A DNA stretch of 8,422 nucleotides from an uncultured Mesorhizobium sp. (GTDB lineage: Bacteria > Pseudomonadota > Alphaproteobacteria > Rhizobiales > Rhizobiaceae), in the NCBI GenBank assembly GCA_937958475.1, contig CALFXR010000116.1:1-8422 (forward strand). Reading direction: 5' to 3'. The translations under genes and the position numbers were made by a program. The notes under the pieces are model-generated. The model had not been told where the DNA came from, made no database searches, and saw only the letters and a program-made list of their open reading frames with translations. Positions 6,164 through 8,422 of the stretch are shown piece by piece; positions within the stretch are counted from its first letter, which is position 1, and the number at the start of each line of letters is the position of its first letter.

Positions 6164-7164
6164 CCTTCGACTGGCCGACGCTCCTGCCGCTGATCTTCGC
6201 CGCCCTGATGGGCCTGTCGATCCTGATCTATGTCGTCCTCGACGGTTTCGACCTCGGCATAGGCATCCTCTTCGCCGCGGCGGACGACCGGGAGAAGGAC
6301 GTCATGATCGCCGCGATCGGTCCCTTCTGGGACGCCAACGAGACATGGCTGGTGCTCGCCGTCGGCGTGCTGCTGGTCTCCTTCCCGTTCGCCCACGGCG
6401 TCATCCTCACGGCGCTCTACCTGCCGGTGTTCCTGCTGCTCGCCGGGCTGATCCTGCGCGGGGTCGCCTTCGACTTCCGCGCCAAGGTGCCGGTGGCGCG
6501 CAAGCACCGCTGGGACCGCGCCTTCCTCGCCGGTTCGCTGCTCGCCTCGCTGGCGCAGGGCTACATGCTCGGCATCTACGTGCTCGGCCTCGACACCGGC
6601 CTTCCCGCCATGGCCTTCGCCGCGCTCGTCGCGGTCTGCCTCGCCGCCGCCTATGCGGCGATGGGCGCCGCTTGGCTGATCTACAAGACCGAGGGCGAAC
6701 TGCAGAAGAAGGCCGTGCTGTGGCTGCGCGGCGCGCTCGTCTTCACGGCGGGCGGCCTCGCCGCCGTGTCGATCGCCACACCGTTCGCCTCGCCTCGCAT
6801 CTTCGATAAGTGGTTCGCCTGGCCGCAGATCGTCCTGCTGGCGCCGTTGCCGCTCGCGTCGGGACTCCTGTTCCTCTGGCTGTGGCGGCAGACCTTCGTC
6901 CTGCCCAAGACGGACGACCGCCATGCGATCCTGCCGTTCCTGACGCTTTCGCTGATCTTCGCGCTCGGCTTCGCCGGCCTCGCCTATTCGTTCTATCCCT
7001 ATGTCGTGCCCGACCGGCTGACCATCTGGCAGGCGGCGGCCGCACCCGAAAGCCTCGCCGTCGTGCTCGTCGGCGCCTGCTTCGTGCTGCCGGTGATCGT
7101 CGGCTATTCCTTCTACGCCTACCGCGTCTTCGGCGGGAAGGCGGGGGATCTGAGGTACGACTGA
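6160..7164 (+). CDS. cydB: Cytochrome bd-type quinol oxidase subunit II
   Basis: A 334-residue, highly hydrophobic partner of CydA with about eight to nine membrane helices; it stabilises the oxidase in the inner membrane. Signature stretches are LIYVVLDGFDLGIG near the N-terminus, AAIGPFWDANETWLV, and RGVAFDFRAK on the following loop. Length matches CioB-type subunits. The ATG overlaps the cydA stop (ATGA), which indicates translational coupling. No small CydX-like subunit gene follows: the next 53 bp are non-coding and the following gene is on the opposite strand. The cydDC exporter genes used by many bd oxidases are also absent from the window. Confidence 0.96.
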   Translation: MTFDWPTLLPLIFAALMGLSILIYVVLDGFDLGIGILFAAADDREKDVMIAAIGPFWDANETWLVLAVGVLLVSFPFAHGVILTALYLPVFLLLAGLILRGVAFDFRAKVPVARKHRWDRAFLAGSLLASLAQGYMLGIYVLGLDTGLPAMAFAALVAVCLAAAYAAMGAAWLIYKTEGELQKKAVLWLRGALVFTAGGLAAVSIATPFASPRIFDKWFAWPQIVLLAPLPLASGLLFLWLWRQTFVLPKTDDRHAILPFLTLSLIFALGFAGLAYSFYPYVVPDRLTIWQAAAAPESLAVVLVGACFVLPVIVGYSFYAYRVFGGKAGDLRYD

Positions 7165-7175
7165 GCGGACGCGCG

Positions 7176-7195
7176 CCGCCGGAAGAACCCGGCGG
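7176..7195 (+). terminator. GC hairpin after cydB
   Basis: CCGCCGG, a 6-base loop and CCGGCGG begin 12 bases after the cydB stop, in the 53-bp gap before a convergent gene. No T-run follows, so it is only a candidate terminator or mRNA-end stabiliser. Confidence 0.4.
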
Positions 7196-7217
7196 GGCAT
7201 CGTCTCGGGGGCGGCGA

Positions 7218-7658
7218 TCACTCGCCGCCGAATTCGGCCTTGAAGGCCTCGAAGTCGATCTGCATGCCGTTGAGGATCGCGCTCCAGTGCCGCGTCAGCC
7301 CGGCCTGGGCGACCGCCTCGGCGATCTCGGCATCGGTGGCGCCGAGCTCGCGGGCGAACTTGCTGTCCAGCCAGATGCAGTAGCGGCAGGGGATCTGCGC
7401 CGCCACGGCGACGTTGATCAGCGACTTGATCTTCGGGTCGAGCGCGCCCTTCTCCACCTCGAGCGCCTTGGTCAGCGCCCAGGCGGCGGCGATGCCCTGT
7501 TTCGGATAGACCTTCATGTATTCCGGCGTGACGCCGTAGACCGCCTCGATGTCCTTGTAGGTCTCCTCGAGCGTCGGCTTGTCCTGCGCGCCGGCGGACG
7601 CGATGCCGAAGGCCAGTGTCGAAGCCGCGGCGAAGGCGGCGATGTGCGTGAGTCTCAT
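7218..7658 (-). CDS. Secreted carboxymuconolactone decarboxylase/AhpD-fold protein
   Basis: A 146-residue protein with a Sec-type signal peptide (residues 1-24, cleavage near ASAGA-Q), so the mature product is probably periplasmic. Residues about 45-125 are a carboxymuconolactone decarboxylase (CMD/AhpD) domain: IKSLINVAVAAQIPCRYC (77-94), then ARELGATDAEIAEAV (102-116). The CxxC pair is Cys91/Cys94. In AhpD peroxidase the pair works with a Glu 12 residues before the first Cys and a His four after the second; here those positions are Ser79 and Asp98, so classical AhpD peroxidase activity is uncertain. Asp at the latter position may be common in secreted relatives. A redox or thiol role in the periplasm is plausible; the substrate is unknown. 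ATG at 7658 is set by AAAGGA seven bases upstream, although the frame is open to 7814. It converges on cydB. Confidence 0.85.
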   Translation of the reverse strand: MRLTHIAAFAAASTLAFGIASAGAQDKPTLEETYKDIEAVYGVTPEYMKVYPKQGIAAAWALTKALEVEKGALDPKIKSLINVAVAAQIPCRYCIWLDSKFARELGATDAEIAEAVAQAGLTRHWSAILNGMQIDFEAFKAEFGGE

Positions 7659-7770
7659 GGGGGGTTCCTTTCGTTTGCTCGTCTTGAAGGCATGGGAGGG
7701 GAGGGCCCGGACCGCCTTCCCGTCCAGAGCCGTGGCTTCGCTGTCCGTTGCGGGAACGAGCCGGTTGGGT

Positions 7771-7812
7771 GCGGCCGTCACGGCCGCGGGCGCCGGGCGC
7801 GCCGCGCCCGGC
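7771..7812 (-). terminator. Two tandem GC hairpins downstream of the small membrane protein gene
   Basis: Read on the minus strand, the first structure (7812-7792) is an exact 10-bp inverted repeat around one base (arm GCCGGGCGCG) starting 18 bases after the stop of the small membrane protein gene. The second (7787-7771) is GCGGCCG-TGA-CGGCCGC, four bases on. Neither is followed by a T-run. They occupy the 172-bp gap before the CMD protein gene, in which I see no other gene, and probably end or protect the upstream transcript. Confidence 0.5.
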
Positions 7813-7830
7813 ATGGGTTCGACCGGGGCG

Positions 7831-7995
7831 TCAGAGCCTGAGGTCGACGATCGGCGTCTCCACCGTCCAGCGGTGCAGCGCGTCGGCGGCGTGGAAGACG
7901 CCGGCGAGGCAGGCCGCCATGAGCAGCAGCGTCGCGGCGAACTGCAGGGCCGGCGTCGCGCCGCGACGGCGGCGCGGAGTCTCGAGATTGTCCAT
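7831..7995 (-). CDS. Small single-pass membrane protein, function unknown
   Basis: A 54-residue protein not recognised as a named family. It has a basic N-terminus (PRRRRG at 8-13), one hydrophobic helix (about 17-36, LQFAATLLLMAACLAGVF) and a short polar tail ending VETPIVDLRL, so the N-terminus is probably cytoplasmic. ATG at 7995 is chosen because AGGAAG sits six bases upstream. An in-frame ATG at 8031 would add 12 polar residues and overlap the acetyltransferase stop by 8 bp, but has no visible ribosome-binding site. It directly follows the acetyltransferase gene and may be co-transcribed with it. The charge layout, helix and ribosome-binding site support a real gene. Confidence 0.55.
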   Translation of the reverse strand: MDNLETPRRRRGATPALQFAATLLLMAACLAGVFHAADALHRWTVETPIVDLRL

Positions 7996-8023
7996 TTCGG
8001 GCTTCCTGGAATCGGTGGTGTCG

Positions 8024-8422
8024 TCAGGCATCGCGGGCGAGCAGCACGGCGTCGCCCCCGGCGTAGCGGAGCGTCGGATGCGGCACGAGCGGGCGCCTTG
8101 CGGTCTCGCGATAGCCGCGGCGGCGGTAGAAGCGCATCGCGCCCTTGTTCCGCTCGAAGCAGATCAGCGAGACGCGGCCGCAGCCGGTCGCGATCGCCAG
8201 CGCCTCGACATGGTCCATCAGCGCGCTGCCGATGCCCCGGCCTCGGTGCGCCGCGTCGACCGCGAGGCCGGAGAGATAGAGCGAACCGGCATCCTCCAGC
8301 GCCGCATAGGGCGCCAGCACCGGGTCCTCCTCGACCTCGTTTGCCCCGCGCGCCGGCATCGGGAAGGCGTGCGCCATGCCGGCCACGGCGCCGTCGACGC
8401 TGGCGAGCAGGCAGTTCTCGAA
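8024..8422 (-). CDS. GNAT-family N-acetyltransferase, 5' end beyond window
   Basis: The C-terminal 132 residues of a GNAT acetyltransferase; the reading frame is open to the right edge, so the start is outside. Motif A, which binds acetyl-CoA, is clear: LSGLAVDAAHRGRGIGSALM has the R-G-x-G-I-G pyrophosphate loop after a beta strand. Motif B follows as RVSLICFERNKGAMRFYRRRGY, the usual strand and helix with FYRRRGY near the end. The substrate (small molecule, amino acid or protein N-terminus) cannot be told from this part. Its stop precedes the small membrane protein gene by 28 bp. Confidence 0.9.
   Translation of the reverse strand, partial: FENCLLASVDGAVAGMAHAFPMPARGANEVEEDPVLAPYAALEDAGSLYLSGLAVDAAHRGRGIGSALMDHVEALAIATGCGRVSLICFERNKGAMRFYRRRGYRETARRPLVPHPTLRYAGGDAVLLARDA

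Noticed and set aside
7165..7217. Possible CydX-type small subunit gene after cydB
   Set aside because: No plus-strand start with ribosome-binding site and hydrophobic frame fits in the 53-bp gap.
7659..7814. N-terminal extension of the CMD protein to 7814
   Set aside because: It would bury the signal peptide and overlaps the hairpin region; ATG at 7658 has a good ribosome-binding site.

Overview
The window is high-GC chromosomal DNA with tightly packed genes. Protein content and codon use suggest an alphaproteobacterium, probably Hyphomicrobiales or a relative: a Caulobacter-type SigF/NrsF pair, a bufferin operon, an alphaproteobacterial-style soluble chemoreceptor and a short CIO-type cytochrome bd oxidase. 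The genus cannot be fixed from the sequence. I see no tRNA, rRNA, CRISPR array, insertion sequence or prophage.

Region 1 (1-2393) is the most coherent unit. On the minus strand a bufferin-type metallophore precursor (bufA, DUF2282) is followed by its maturation enzyme (bufB, DUF692/MNIO), which runs off the left edge. On the plus strand, divergent from them, is an ECF sigma factor (SigF-like) and, one base after its stop, its putative membrane anti-sigma factor NrsF (DUF1109). The 183-bp gap between the two units holds two matching promoter-like elements, one facing each way: GTAACA-N16-CGAA towards the sigma gene and GTAACG-N16-CGAA towards bufA. The layout implies that the sigma factor drives both itself and the bufferin operon, with NrsF holding it at the membrane until a copper or related stress signal acts on its cysteines. 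A perfect 12-bp hairpin lies between bufA and bufB and could set the ratio of abundant precursor to scarce enzyme.

Region 2 (2394-4614, minus strand) holds a 211-residue low-complexity protein ending in a membrane helix, with no recognised function, and upstream of it a 482-residue soluble methyl-accepting chemotaxis protein whose sensory part appears to be C-terminal.

Region 3 (4790-7164, plus strand) is a two-gene, translationally coupled cytochrome bd-type quinol oxidase operon (cydAB, cyanide-insensitive subtype). Its known cofactors are hemes only, with no copper.

Region 4 (7218-8422, minus strand) contains a secreted AhpD/CMD-fold protein with a CxxC pair, a small single-pass membrane protein, and a GNAT acetyltransferase whose start lies beyond the right edge. 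Two tandem GC-rich hairpins separate the first of these from the other two.

No wholly new system is evident. The strongest points are the regulated bufferin module with its paired promoters and intercistronic hairpin, then the unassigned 211-residue membrane-tailed protein and the atypical CMD protein.
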